This document shows positions 1 to 8,520 of a stretch of DNA of 64,000 nucleotides, one piece after another. The notes beneath the pieces are model-generated. The model was not told the origin of the DNA and made no database searches. It saw nothing but the letters and a program-made list of their open reading frames with translations. Positions within the stretch are counted from its first letter, which is position 1. Each line of letters starts with the position of its first letter. A program made the position numbers and the translations under genes. Origin of the DNA: Sphingomicrobium sp. (GTDB lineage Bacteria; Pseudomonadota; Alphaproteobacteria; Sphingomonadales; Sphingomonadaceae); the NCBI GenBank assembly GCA_030447545.1, contig JAUJOV010000002.1, positions 1-64,000 on the forward strand, written 5' to 3'.

Positions 1-1
1 T

Positions 2-871
2 TGCCGCGACTTCTTCGTGTCCACCTGGGACGAAGCGCAGGCGCTCGGGGAGGTGCCCGTCGACTGCGCGCTTGTGGTCTTTCACGGCGTCGGCCCTGAC
101 GATCTGGATGCGGCGCTCGAATCACGCGCACGGCCGATTCTCAACAGCCCCGAGCAGGTGACGAGGTGGAAGGAGGCCGCGCCGGGCCGCCCCTGTGACG
201 TGATGATCGACACGGGCATGAACCGGCTGGGGCTGAGGCCGGACGAGGCCGCATGTGCCGAGGGCCTGGAGGTCGACACCTTGCACAGCCATCTTGCCTC
301 AGCCGACGAGGGCTCGGCCATGAACGAGCGGCAGCTGAAGCTCTTCCGCGAGCTTTGCCCGGTCGTGCCGGCGCGGCGCTACAGCCTCGCCAATTCCGCC
401 GGCATCTGCCTCGGGCGGGACTACAGCTTCGACCTCGTGCGCCCGGGCCTCGCGATCTACGGCGGAATCCCGCGGCGTGAGGCCGAGGGCGCGATCCGCC
501 AGGTCGCGCGGGTCGAAGCGCAGGTCGTGCAGCGGCGCACGATCCGCGCCGGCGAGACCTGCGGCTATGGCGGCACCTTCACGGCGCAGGAGGACAGCGA
601 GGCCGCGATCCTCAACATCGGCTATGCCGACGGCTATCTGCGCGGCTTCTCCTCGACCGGATCGGCCTTCGCGGGCGAGTTCGCGCTTCCGGTGCTCGGC
701 CGAGTGTCGATGGACCTGATCGCGGTAGGCTGCGCAGCCGTGCCCGAGCTCAGGGAAGGCGAGTGGGTCGAGATCGACTACGACCTTCGGAGCGCGTCCG
801 CGGCGTCGGGCCTCGCCCAGTACGAGTTGCTGACCTGCCTCGGCTCGCGCTTCGAGCGGCGCTGGCTCTGA
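2..871 (+). CDS. alr: Alanine racemase, 5' end outside window
   Basis: PLP-dependent fold-type III racemase that interconverts L- and D-alanine for peptidoglycan. The open frame runs in from the left edge; the visible 289 codons lack the N-terminal part of the TIM barrel with the PLP lysine. Visible family features are MIDTGMNRLG, the HSHLASADE stretch (usual HtHfa.aD), ANSAG, DLVRPGLAIYG, and CGYGGTF, whose Tyr (codon 566-568) aligns with the catalytic Tyr of the C-terminal beta domain. NIGYADGYLRG and VLGRVSMDL complete the C-terminal domain. The 3' end overlaps the convergent nth frame by about 120 bp. Family assignment is secure; the true start cannot be seen. Confidence 0.95.
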   Translation, partial: CRDFFVSTWDEAQALGEVPVDCALVVFHGVGPDDLDAALESRARPILNSPEQVTRWKEAAPGRPCDVMIDTGMNRLGLRPDEAACAEGLEVDTLHSHLASADEGSAMNERQLKLFRELCPVVPARRYSLANSAGICLGRDYSFDLVRPGLAIYGGIPRREAEGAIRQVARVEAQVVQRRTIRAGETCGYGGTFTAQEDSEAAILNIGYADGYLRGFSSTGSAFAGEFALPVLGRVSMDLIAVGCAAVPELREGEWVEIDYDLRSASAASGLAQYELLTCLGSRFERRWL

Positions 872-1511
872 CCTCCGGCGAGGCCGTCTTCGGCTTGTAG
901 CGGCACAGGTCGGCGACGCTGCAGCGCCAGCATTCGGGCAGCCGCGCCTTGCAGGTGTAGCGGCCGTGCAGGATCAGCCAGTGGTGCGCGTCGTGCCTGA
1001 ACGGCTGGGGGACGAGCTTGTCGAGCCGCGCCTCGACCTCCTCGGGAGACTTGCCGGGAGCGAGGCCAGTGCGGTTTGCGACCCGGAAGACGTGCGTGTC
1101 TACCGCGAAGGTCTCCTCGCCAAAGGCGGCGTTGAGGACGACGTTGGCGGTCTTGCGGCCGACCCCCGGCAGGTCCTCGAGCTCCTCGCGGGTGCGCGGC
1201 ACCTCGCCGCCGTGCCGCTCGATCAGCGCCTGCGAAAGCGCGATCACGTTCTTCGACTTGGTGTTGAACAGGCCGATGGTCTTGATCGCCTCGCGCAGCG
1301 CGTCCTCGCCGAACTCGACCATCTGCCGGGGCGTCTTCACGCGCCTGAACAGCTCGCGCGTGGCGATGTTGACGCTTGCATCGGTCGCCTGAGCGGAGAG
1401 CACCACCGCCACCAGCAAAGTGTAGGCATTGACGTACTCGAGCTCGGTGGTCGGGGAGGGGTTCTCCTCGGCCAGCCTGCGGAAGAATTCGAACGCCCGG
1501 TCCCGCTTCAC
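750..1511 (-). CDS. nth: Endonuclease III (base-excision repair DNA glycosylase/AP lyase)
   Basis: Removes oxidised pyrimidines and cleaves AP sites. The helix-hairpin-helix LPGVGRKTANVV carries the catalytic Lys and is followed by VDTHVFRVANR with the catalytic Asp. The 4Fe-4S loop CKARLPECWRCSVADLC has the standard C-x6-C-x2-C-x5-C spacing. The GTG start at 1511 overlaps the dapB stop (GTGA), so the two are translationally coupled. The product is 253 aa against about 211-220 for the family: after CRYKPKTASPEV the frame continues as an Arg/Ser-rich tail antisense to the end of alr. That tail may be an artefact of a lost base near 880-890. Confidence 0.93.
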   Translation of the reverse strand: MKRDRAFEFFRRLAEENPSPTTELEYVNAYTLLVAVVLSAQATDASVNIATRELFRRVKTPRQMVEFGEDALREAIKTIGLFNTKSKNVIALSQALIERHGGEVPRTREELEDLPGVGRKTANVVLNAAFGEETFAVDTHVFRVANRTGLAPGKSPEEVEARLDKLVPQPFRHDAHHWLILHGRYTCKARLPECWRCSVADLCRYKPKTASPEVRASAARSASRGRSATRTGRGPTPRTRSEGRSRSRPTRLP

Positions 1512-2215
1512 TGTGCGTCGATGACGTCGCGCATCGAGTAGAGGCCGGCGGGCTTGCCGATGAGGAAGCGCGCCGCGGCGAGCGCTCCGCGGGCGAAGAT
1601 CATCCGGCTTTCGGCACGGTGCGACAGGATCACGCGTTCCTGCGGGCCGAGGAACATCACGTCGTGGTCGCCAGCGACTGTGCCGCCGCGGATGCTCGAA
1701 ATGCCGACGGCGCCGACCACTCGCGGGATGCAGCCGGTCCGGCTCGTCTCGAAACTGTATGCACTGCCCCGCCCACGGTTCGCCGCCTTGCCGAGCTGCA
1801 GCGCCGTCCCCGACGGGGCGTCGATCTTCTCCGAATGATGCGCCTCGACGATCTCGATGTCCCATTCGTCGCCGAGCACTCGGGCCGCGCGCTCGACGAA
1901 GTCGGACAGGAGCGCCACACCGAGCGAGGTGTTCGCCGCGCGCAGCACCGCGACCTCGGCGGCCGCCTCGGCGATCGGGCCTTCCGCCATGTCATCGAGC
2001 CCGGTCGTGCCGATCAGGATCGGAATGCCCGCGGCGGTTGCTCGGCCAAGGCTCGCCTCGAGCGCCGCGGGGGCCGAGAAATCGACCAGCACGTCGCCGC
2101 GGTCCGGGTCGAGGAGGAAGCCCGAATCCTCGGCGACTGCAGCGGCGATCGCCTGGCCCATCCGGCCGTTCGGAGCGAACAGGCTGATGCGGATCGGCTG
2201 CTGGTCGGTGCGCAT
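1508..2215 (-). CDS. dapB: 4-hydroxy-tetrahydrodipicolinate reductase
   Basis: NAD(P)H-dependent step of the diaminopimelate/lysine pathway, cytosolic. 235 aa from the ATG at 2215. The nucleotide loop reads APNGRMG, where the family norm is GagGRMG. The catalytic signature HHSEKIDAPSGTAL contains the paired His and the Lys of the active site. A second family block, SSIRGGTVAGDHDV, follows. An in-frame upstream extension to 2284 is Arg-rich and unlike the family, so the internal ATG was chosen. The stop overlaps the nth start by 4 bp. Other genes of this pathway in the window are asd, dapE and two dapF copies. Confidence 0.95.
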   Translation of the reverse strand: MRTDQQPIRISLFAPNGRMGQAIAAAVAEDSGFLLDPDRGDVLVDFSAPAALEASLGRATAAGIPILIGTTGLDDMAEGPIAEAAAEVAVLRAANTSLGVALLSDFVERAARVLGDEWDIEIVEAHHSEKIDAPSGTALQLGKAANRGRGSAYSFETSRTGCIPRVVGAVGISSIRGGTVAGDHDVMFLGPQERVILSHRAESRMIFARGALAAARFLIGKPAGLYSMRDVIDAQ

Positions 2216-2225
2216 GGCGCGCTGC

Positions 2226-2971
2226 TTAGCGGAGCCGCTCCTGCAAGGCGAGCGCGGCCGCGGGCGCGCGGATCTTCGCTCCATCGATCATGAAGATGAG
2301 GCGTCGCCGCCCGTCGTGCGACCAGCCCGTGGCGCGGGCGGCGAACGCCTCGAGCGCCGCATCGTCATAGCCGGTCGGCACCTCCTCGCGCGTGCGCTGC
2401 AGCCGCGCATAGGCGAAGCTCGCCGTGTCGATGTCGATCATCGGGAATTCGTCGTCGTCGCTGAACACGACCGCGACGTCCTGCTCGCGGCAGAGGTCGA
2501 AGAACTTGCTCGTCGCGGAAGCTTTCGTGGCGCGGCTCGAGCGCGTGGCGAAGCGGGACCCCGTCGAGCTCGCGCGGCAGGAGCTTCAAGAAACCGGCAA
2601 TGTCCTCGCGGTCGAACTTGCGGCGTGCCGCGAGCATCCACAGGATCGGGCCGAGCTTGTCGCCAAGCGCGGCGAGCCCCTGCGCGAAATAGACGCCGAG
2701 GCCCTCGCCGGCCTCGCACAGCTTCGGGCGGGTGACGCGGTATCGCGAGCCCTTGACCGCGAAGCGGAAGCCGTCGGGCACCGCCGCGGCCCACGCCGCC
2801 CAGCTTGCCGGGCTCTGGCGGCCGTAGAAGGTCGCGTTGATCTCGATCGCCCCGAACTGCCGCGACGCATATTCGAGCTCCCGCCGCTGCGGCAGCGGGC
2901 GGATAGAAGGTCCCCCGCCACGGCGGGTAGCTCCAGCCGCCGATGCCGATGCGGATGTGGCCTGTGTTCAC
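2226..2971 (-). pseudogene. DUF72 (YecE-like) protein, frameshifted
   Basis: TIM-barrel family of unknown biochemical role. The N-terminus from the GTG at 2971 reads HIRIGIGGWSYPPWRGTFYP, the classic DUF72 opening. The middle (about 2560-2780) is in another frame: PDGFRFAVKGSRYRVTRPK and LGPILWMLAARRKFD, the latter being the LGPiLwQlpP.fk.d motif. The C-terminus (2226-2468) is in a third frame and includes a TASFAYARLQR block. At least two indels are therefore needed, near 2880 and near 2480-2510. The reading order of all blocks is normal, so this is probably an intact gene with sequence errors. It ends 10 bp upstream of dapB on the same strand and may be cotranscribed. Confidence 0.8.
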
Positions 2972-3177
2972 TGCGGCTTTCGCCTCCTTCGCGAATGGAC
3001 CATGGCTGAGTTCACCTGCACGATCTCCGTTTCTCCACTCGAACGCCATGAGATCAGCAACCGTGAAGCGGCTAGGGCAGATGATCGTCGGACGTTCGCT
3101 CCGTGAGCGCAGATTGGCCGGCTCATCGTTCAGCCTTCGTTACTGCAAGGCGGTGCGGCAGAAATCGGGGATTTTCG

Positions 3178-3740
3178 ATGATACGCGTTCTGCTTTGTGC
3201 CGGTCTTGCTGCCCTTGCCGCCGTTGCTCCGGCGCAGTCCGCGATCCCCTCGTGGGGCGCGAATTCGACGCTGTCGGCGCGCCTTCTCGCCGCGCACAAT
3301 GCCGAACGGCCCGCGTGGGGTCGCTCCGCTGCAATGGGATCCGGCGCTCGCGCTGGCGGCGGCTTCCTATGGGCCGACGCTTGCCGCGATCGGCCGGCTC
3401 CAGCACTCGCCCAAGGCATCCCGCCCCGGCAGCGCGAGAATCTGTGGATGGGCAGCCGCGGCGTCTACAGCCCCGAGCAGATGGTCGGCAACTGGGGCGC
3501 GAGCGCGGCTACTTCCAGCCGGGCACCTTTCCTTACGTGAGCCGCACCGGCAACTGGGTCGACGTGTCCCACTACACCCAGATGATCTGGAGCAGCACGA
3601 CGCGGGTCGGCTGCGCCGTCCATCGCAGCGCGCGCATGGACTATCTGATCTGCCGCTATTCGCCTCCGGGGAACATCGACGGCCGCTCGTCGGCTGACCG
3701 ATCGCTGATCGGGGTTCGCGTGCGGCGCATCTGCCGCTAA
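3178..3740 (+). pseudogene. CAP/SCP-domain secreted protein, frameshifted
   Basis: Cysteine-rich secretory/PR-1-type extracellular domain protein. It starts at the ATG 3178 with the signal peptide MIRVLLCAGLAALAAVAPAQ. Family blocks appear in order but in different frames: AAHNAER (about 3295), LQWDPALALAAASYG (about 3330) with LQHSP, ENLWMGSRGVYSPEQMVGNW (about 3435), then HYTQMIWSSTTRVGCAVH and YLICRYSPPGNIDG (about 3570-3680). At least three indels are needed. The conserved His and Glu of the CAP cavity (QHSP, GENLW, HYTQ) are all present. Probably functional in the organism; the sequence is corrupt here. Confidence 0.82.
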
Positions 3741-3750
3741 GCGGCGGCGC

Positions 3751-4751
3751 ATGAGCGTGCTCGTCACCGGGGCTGCGGGCTTCATCGGAGCGGCGGTCGC
3801 CCACGCGCTCCTCGCGCGCGGCGAGCGCGTCATCGGTATCGACAATCTCAACGACTATTACGATCCGGGCCTGAAGCAGGCGCGGCTGAAGCGGCTGACC
3901 GGCGACTTCGGCGGCGCGTTCGAGTTCCGCAAGGCGGACTTCGCCGACCCCGACGCGCTCAGCCACGCCACGGACGGGGCGGATTTCGACCGCATCGTCC
4001 ACCTCGGCGCGCAGGCCGGGGTTCGCTACAGCCTGGAGAACCCGAGCGCCTACGTCCAGTCGAACCTCGTCGGCCACGGCAACATGCTCGAGCTCGCCCG
4101 CGCGCGCGCGCATCGCGCCACTTCGTCTACGCATCATCCTCGTCGGTCTACGGCGGCAACAAGAGCCTGCCGTTCCGGGTCGAGGACCGGGTCGACCATC
4201 CGCTCTCGCTCTACGCCGCGACCAAGAAGGCCGACGAGCTGATGAGCGAGACCTATTCCAACCTGTACCGCCTGCCGAGCACCGGGCTTCGCTTCTTCAC
4301 CGTCTACGGCCCGTGGGGGCGGCCCGACATGGCGATGTGGATCTTCACGCACGCGCTGTTCGCGGGCGAGCCGCTGCCGCTCTACAACGGCGGCGAGATG
4401 CGGCGCGACTTCACTTATATCGACGACATCGTCGCGGGGGTGATTGCCTGCCTCGACAGACCGCCTGCCGATGACGGCGCAAGCAAAGCGGGCGGAAGCA
4501 CCGGCCCCCATGCGCTCTACAACATCGGCAACAACCGCAGCGAAGACCTGATGCGCGTGATCGAGCTGCTCGAGCAGGCGACGGGCAGGAAGGCGCTGCT
4601 CGACCCGCAGCCGATGCAGCCGGGCGACGTCAAGGACACGTTCGCGGACATCAGCGCGATCGAGCGCCACCACGGCTTCAGGCCGGCGACGAGCATCGAC
4701 GAGGGGATGCCGCGCTTCGTCCATTGGTACCGCGACTATCACCGGCTCTGA
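3751..4751 (+). pseudogene. NAD-dependent epimerase (UDP-glucuronate 4-epimerase type), frameshifted
   Basis: SDR-family nucleotide-sugar epimerase, likely for surface polysaccharide precursors. The N-terminus has the GAAGFIG Rossmann loop and IDNLNDYYDPGLKQARL, a block typical of the UDP-glucuronate 4-epimerase branch. After LELARAR the frame changes inside a CG dinucleotide run at about 4096-4112. It resumes as HFVYASSSSVYGGNKSLPF, with the catalytic YAATKK, then GLRFFTVYGPWGRPDMA and RDFTYIDDIV. One indel in the CG run restores a protein of about 333 aa, normal for the family. It ends 12 bp from the convergent rcdA-like gene. Substrate is inferred from family signature only. Confidence 0.88.
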
Positions 4752-4763
4752 GCGGCGGGCCGA

Positions 4764-5261
4764 TCAGCCCAGATTGCCGCCGAGGCCGCGCTCGAGCCGA
4801 CCCATCAGCGCTCGGGCGGGGCTCGCCGGCGGCTCCTCGCCGACCACGCCGTCGTCGATGCGCTTGATCCGCTCGTAAAGATCGCTGCTCGCGGCGATCA
4901 GCCGCCGCGCGACGTCGGGTAGCTTGTCCACCACTTCGGGATCGCTCGGCTGCGCCTGGCCGAGCCGTCGTTCGGGGCGGCGGCCCTCGTGGCCGGCGAT
5001 CTCGCCCGTCTCCACTGCGCGCTGGGTGAGCAGCCAGGCGACGATGTGCATGATCCGCGTGGTCACCTTGAGCGACTCGCAGGCGAAGCTCACGCGGACG
5101 AACGGCTCGAGCGAGTCGCGGTCCTCGCGTCCGCCTTCGTCGAAATAGGACCGCGCCTCGTCGGCAAGCAGCATGGCTTCGGTGTAGAGGCTGTCGATCA
5201 GGCGCGAGGTGATCCGCACCTCTGGCTGCCGGGGCTCGTTCGAGTCGTTCATCAGCAACAT
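4764..5261 (-). CDS. rcdA: DUF1465 / RcdA-like cell-cycle adaptor
   Basis: DUF1465 is the family of RcdA, the ClpXP adaptor that helps degrade CtrA in Caulobacter. 165 aa from the ATG at 5261, chosen because AGGA lies 9 bp upstream; the in-frame ATGs at 5270 and 5252 have worse spacing. Family blocks are TSRLIDSLYTEAMLLADEA, FVRVSFACESLKVTTRIMHI and VAWLLTQRAV, a helical bundle, followed by a polar C-terminal tail. It sits with two DUF465 genes and dksA, a grouping I recall as common in sphingomonads. Together with chpT at 26.4 kb it suggests an intact CtrA regulatory circuit. That it acts as a CtrA adaptor here is inferred from the family. Confidence 0.78.
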   Translation of the reverse strand: MLLMNDSNEPRQPEVRITSRLIDSLYTEAMLLADEARSYFDEGGREDRDSLEPFVRVSFACESLKVTTRIMHIVAWLLTQRAVETGEIAGHEGRRPERRLGQAQPSDPEVVDKLPDVARRLIAASSDLYERIKRIDDGVVGEEPPASPARALMGRLERGLGGNLG

Positions 5262-5348
5262 CAGTGCCATTCCTGACGGGCGGTGAAAACGCCCGATGCG
5301 CGCGTGAGCCGCCCCACGGCGCGCCATGTCCCGCGTTGGGACAGGATT

Positions 5349-5547
5349 TCAGGCGATGATGTCGGGCGTGTTGCGGTCCATGATCAGCTCGATCTGGTCC
5401 TTGAGCAGGAGCTTGCGCTTCTTCAGCCGCGCGACCTCGATCTGGCCGAGCGAGGACGCCTGCGGCGGTCAGTTCGGCGAGGCGCTGGTCGAGCTGCCTG
5501 TGCTCTGCCTTGAGCGCCTGGAGATGTTCCTGCGTCGCCTGATCCAT
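5349..5547 (-). pseudogene. DUF465 (YdcH-like) small coiled-coil protein, one frameshift
   Basis: Starts at the ATG 5547: MDQATQEHLQALKAEHRQLD, then QRLAELTAAG. One base is out of register near 5456-5462; in the next frame it continues SSLGQIEVARLKKRK, LLLKDQIELIMDRN and ends TPDIIA with TGA at 5349-5351. The repaired product is about 65 aa, normal for this family of short helical-hairpin proteins. Function of the family is unknown. A second, intact member is transcribed divergently about 165 bp away. Confidence 0.8.
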
Positions 5548-5711
5548 GGGGCTCGGGTCCTAGCCGAGGCTCGCGCTGCCGTCGTGGTCCACCTGCTGCG
5601 ACGAGCGGCGAGCAGGGCTCGGCGGACGCACGTCAGCCAGGCGAGACAAACGCCGCGAAAAGTGTTTTACTCGGGAGTCGTCAGTCCAAGTCGAAGAAAG
5701 GAATGGCACCG

Positions 5712-5873
5712 ATGGACAAGGCCCATGTCGAGGAGCTCTCATCAAAGCACGCTGCTCTGGACGCCCTGATCGACGAAGAAGAGCACCGTCCGCTCCCCGA
5801 CATCATTCGCCTGCACGAACTCAAGAAGGAAAAGCTCAGGCTCAAGGACGAGCTCGCCGGCCACTTCCACTAG
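5712..5873 (+). CDS. DUF465 (YdcH-like) small coiled-coil protein
   Basis: 53 aa, too short for ordinary ORF cut-offs. It reads MDKAHVEELSSKHAALDALI, then DEEEHRPLPDIIRLHEL and KKEKLRLKDELAGHFH. The pattern of a first amphipathic helix, a short Pro turn, and a second Lys-rich helix L-K-K-E-K-L-x-L-K-D is the DUF465 signature. Start 5712 is preferred over the in-frame ATG at 5703 because AAAGGA ends 9 bp before 5712 but touches 5703. A rho-independent terminator overlaps its stop codon. Role unknown. Confidence 0.85.
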   Translation: MDKAHVEELSSKHAALDALIDEEEHRPLPDIIRLHELKKEKLRLKDELAGHFH

Positions 5874-5885
5874 GGCCGGCTTTTT
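5856..5885 (+). terminator. Rho-independent terminator overlapping the DUF465 stop
   Basis: GCCGGCC (5856-5862) pairs with GGCCGGC (5874-5880), an 11-nt loop includes the TAG stop, and TTTTT follows at 5881-5885. It ends transcription of the plus-strand DUF465 gene and faces dksA, which ends at 5913 on the other strand. Confidence 0.85.
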
Positions 5886-5912
5886 GCGGGACGGCCAATC
5901 GCGCCGCGGCCG

Positions 5913-6377
5913 CTAGTCGTCGCGCGAAACCTTTTCGATCCGCTCGTGGCGCTCCTGCGCCTCCAGGGTCATCGTTGCGATCGGCCGGGCCTCGAGGCGG
6001 CCGAGCGAGATCGGGTCACCCGTCACTTCGCAATAGCCATATTCGCCTTCGTAGAGGCGGCGCATCGCGCAATCGATCTTGGCGATCAGCTTGCGCTGGC
6101 GGTCGCGGGTGCGAAGCTCGATCCCCCAGTCGGTCTCGCTCGACGCGCGGTCGGCAAGATCGGGCTCGCGAAGCGAATCGATCTGGAGCTGCGCCATGGT
6201 CGCGCGCGACTCCTCGATGATCGAATCCTTCCAGTCCTTCAGCTTGCGCAGGAAGTAGGCCCTGTGCAGGTCGCACATGAACTCTTCCTTTTCCGAAGGA
6301 CGGTAGCTCGTCGGCAGGATGATCCGGTCAAACGGAACCGGTGTATCGCCGTACAGGTCGACAAGTGCAGTCGCCAT
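5913..6377 (-). CDS. dksA: DksA-type RNA polymerase-binding transcription factor
   Basis: Binds the RNA polymerase secondary channel and works with ppGpp in the stringent response. 154 aa. The coiled-coil carries the tip motif DLADRA, which matches the D-x2-D-x-A tip of E. coli DksA. The C-terminal globular part reads EYGYCEVTGDPISLGRLEAR followed by PIATMTLEAQERHER. Only one of the four zinc-ligand cysteines of E. coli DksA is present (in GYC), so this is a single-cysteine, probably zinc-free, alphaproteobacterial form. The stop codon is part of a CTAG. Confidence 0.94.
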   Translation of the reverse strand: MATALVDLYGDTPVPFDRIILPTSYRPSEKEEFMCDLHRAYFLRKLKDWKDSIIEESRATMAQLQIDSLREPDLADRASSETDWGIELRTRDRQRKLIAKIDCAMRRLYEGEYGYCEVTGDPISLGRLEARPIATMTLEAQERHERIEKVSRDD

Positions 6378-6704
6378 AAATCCCTCCCCAACTCAACCAG
6401 CGGCCCCCCACGGGCCGTTGGCACCCCCAGTTCGCGCCCCGCCAGCTGCGGCCGGGCCCAACCGGTGCAGCCGGAAGTGGATTACATCGCCATTCGCGTA
6501 CTTGGACGCAGGTGGCGGACTATCCCCGACTGCAGCCTATAATTACCCCTCTCTGCCTTAACAAGCGCTGTCACCGCGGGGGTGCAGAAATGGCAAATCT
6601 GTTGCCAAATTAGCGCATTGGCGCGCTCGGTCCGTTCGGCGCCTGCGAGAGGCGGATCGTTACGGGGCCATTGTGGAAGACGCCGCCGCGTTAGATTTCG
6701 TGGC
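6378..6704. other. Intergenic region between divergent dksA and the PPK2-like gene
   Basis: About 330 bp without a convincing gene. A minus-strand frame of 74 codons (6482-6706) has no family features, no good ribosome site and an unlikely composition. The region must hold the promoters of the two divergent genes. I see no clear sigma-70 consensus; the AT-richer stretch TATAATTACCCC near 6538-6549 is the best -10-like element. Confidence 0.5.
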
Positions 6705-7439
6705 ATGGGGGTGGTGCTAAGCCGATATGAACAACGCGCGGCGTTCGGCGGTGATCATGCCGCCGCGCTCGCCGCGCTGCACGACCGGCTCGCTGTCGTG
6801 CAGCTGGCGCAGCTGGTCCACGGCGGCCGGGCGATCGTCCTGTTCGACGGCTGGCAGGGCAGCGGACGCCGGGCGGCGCTCAAGCTGCTCGCAAGCGCGC
6901 TCTCGACCCATGTGGCCTGGCAGTGCATGCGGCCGGCGCGCACGGCACTTCGGACGGGCGGCACTGGCTCGCAGGCTACTGGTCGCGGGCGCCTCGCGGC
7001 GGGGCAGACCAGCATCTTCCTCGGCAGCTGGCACACCGATGCCATCGAGGCGCGCCTGGGCGGCGGGCTTGGCGACAAGGAATGGGCGCGCACCTGCGAC
7101 GAGATCAATGAGTTCGAAGCGCAGCAGACCGACCACGGCACTGCGCTGTTCTTCCACGTGAGCCCGCACGTCCAGGCGGCGCGCCTGAGCACGCGGGCAG
7201 CCGATCCGTGGCTGCGCTGGACGATGAGGGCCGAGGAGGCGGGCGGGGCCGCCGCGCGCGACTGCGCGGAGGCTCTGTGGGAGCAGCTCCTCACGCGCAC
7301 GGACACGCGCTGGGCCGGCTGGACGATCATCGAGGGCAGCGACGAGGCCTCGGCCGGCGTTGCGGCCCTGGAAGCGATTGCCCGCGGGCTTGAAAAAGGT
7401 CGTTCCCGCCGAACCACCGGCGGCCGACGAAAGAGATAG
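6705..7439 (+). CDS. Degenerate polyphosphate kinase 2-like protein
   Basis: Resembles PPK2-family P-loop kinases, which transfer phosphate between polyphosphate and nucleotides. 244 codons from the ATG at 6705. The Walker A region reads IVLFDGWQGSGRRAALKLL, where functional PPK2s have FEGrDAAGKGG; the P-loop Lys is Arg. The lid/Walker B region reads SIFLGSWHTDAIEARL, lacking the usual DRSWYNR. TALFFHVSPHVQAARL matches the kFwLHIs.eeQ..R block. Between about 6935 and 6990 the frame is shifted and then restored: the alternative frame there reads GTSDGRHWLAGYWSR, which fits the family better. Probably a non-catalytic or altered PPK2 homologue. Confidence 0.65.
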   Translation: MGVVLSRYEQRAAFGGDHAAALAALHDRLAVVQLAQLVHGGRAIVLFDGWQGSGRRAALKLLASALSTHVAWQCMRPARTALRTGGTGSQATGRGRLAAGQTSIFLGSWHTDAIEARLGGGLGDKEWARTCDEINEFEAQQTDHGTALFFHVSPHVQAARLSTRAADPWLRWTMRAEEAGGAAARDCAEALWEQLLTRTDTRWAGWTIIEGSDEASAGVAALEAIARGLEKGRSRRTTGGRRKR

Positions 7440-7470
7440 TGGCGCTCGGCGGAGCCAAGCGCCACTCTTT
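7438..7470 (+). terminator. Rho-independent terminator after the PPK2-like gene
   Basis: AGTGGCGCT (7438-7446) pairs with AGCGCCACT (7458-7466), followed by CTTT. The stem begins inside the TAG stop codon. The T-tract is short, so strength is moderate. Confidence 0.65.
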
Positions 7471-7518
7471 GAGCCAGGTGTCGCCGGACGGGCGCAGAGG
7501 CCCGCCCGCGCCGAAGGC

Positions 7519-8520
7519 CTAGCTCCTGCGTTCGCCGAACGAGGGCTGCGGCTGCCGCGCCAGGGGATCTTCGCTGCCGAACTGCGATGATCTCTTGCGA
7601 GAAGCCGCTCGACGACCGCGCGGCTCCAGCCTGCCACTCACCGCCCTGCGACGCGCCTTGCTGCTGCGCCTGGTCGCCGGACTGCTCAAGCTTCTGGTCA
7701 GCCTGCTCGACCAGCTGGTCCTTCTTCTCGCGAAGCTGCGAGGTGACCTGCTCCTTCTGCTCGCTCGCCAGCTCGCGCGCCCGTGCGCCCGCGTCGCCGA
7801 GCTTCTCCTGCTCCTGCCTGCTGATCGGCAGCGTGGAGCCGAACGCCGCGCCGACCGCAGCAGCGATGATTCCGCCGACGAACGGATTGCTGCTGTACAT
7901 CTCCTGCGTCTTGCTGGCCGCGCGGCGCGCCGTCGGCCCAGTTGCGGCCGTTGCATTGCTCGTGGCGTTGCTCGCCGAGTCGACCCACGCGCGCCGCTTC
8001 TGGCGGAACGATTCGGTCGTGTCGTCGAGCCGCTGCCGGTAGCTGTGGTCGTCCTCGTCGGACGGCGTTCGCACATCAGGAAGTTCGACCGGGCGACGTC
8101 ACGCCGGCGCTGGAAGGCCATCTCATCCTCGTCGTCGCGCCATTCCACGCTCGACATATGGGCGACATAGTCGCGATGGTGGATGTCGTGGCCGCCGAGA
8201 TCGAAGTCGTCGGAATCGTTCGAGCTTCGCGAGCTGCCCGAGCTGATCGTGGGGAACTTGGCGTCCTTGTCGCTGACCAGCCAGATCGCGCCGGCAGCAA
8301 TCAGCCCGAGCGCCATCGGATTGCGGCGCGCGCCCTCGATCAGATAGCGCGCGTCGACATCGTTCTGGTCGGCCTTGTCGAGCAAGGCGTTGAAGACGTT
8401 GCGCAGGGTCATCTGGTCGCCGATGCGGTCGACCGTCTGGCTCATGTCGTCCTGCGTGCGCCGGATGTCGGCTTCGATCGCCGCGGGATCGTCATTGGTG
8501 GTCATGGTCGTGTCGGTCAT
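7519..8520 (-). CDS. DUF3618-domain membrane-associated protein with two compensating frameshifts
   Basis: Starts at the ATG 8520: MTDTTMTTNDDPAAIEADI, then RRTQDDMSQTVDRIGDQM, the DUF3618 signature (IE.dI..TR..m..TvdaIg..l), followed by a short hydrophobic segment ALGLIAAGAIWLV. Around 8060 the frame changes to DVRTPSDEDDHSYRQRLDD, through YSSNPFVGGIIAAAVGAAFG (second hydrophobic segment) and a Gln/Glu/Lys-rich coiled coil EKLGDAGARARELASEQKEQ. Near 7590 it returns to the first frame and ends SEDPLARQPQPSFGERRS. Repaired length about 333 aa. It is the third gene of an envelope-stress-like module with the holin-type and DUF883 genes upstream. Confidence 0.75.
   Translation of the reverse strand: MTDTTMTTNDDPAAIEADIRRTQDDMSQTVDRIGDQMTLRNVFNALLDKADQNDVDARYLIEGARRNPMALGLIAAGAIWLVSDKDAKFPTISSGSSRSSNDSDDFDLGGHDIHHRDYVAHMSSVEWRDDEDEMAFQRRRDVARSNFLMCERRPTRTTTATGSGSTTRPNRSARSGARGSTRRATPRAMQRPQLGRRRAARPARRRRCTAAIRSSAESSLLRSARRSAPRCRSAGRSRRSSATRAHGRASWRASRRSRSPRSFARRRTSWSSRLTRSLSSPATRRSSKARRRAVSGRLEPRGRRAASRKRSSQFGSEDPLARQPQPSFGERRS

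Noticed and set aside
6482-6706. 74-codon minus-strand frame between dksA and the PPK2-like gene
   Set aside because: No ribosome site, no family match, and it overlaps the likely promoter region.
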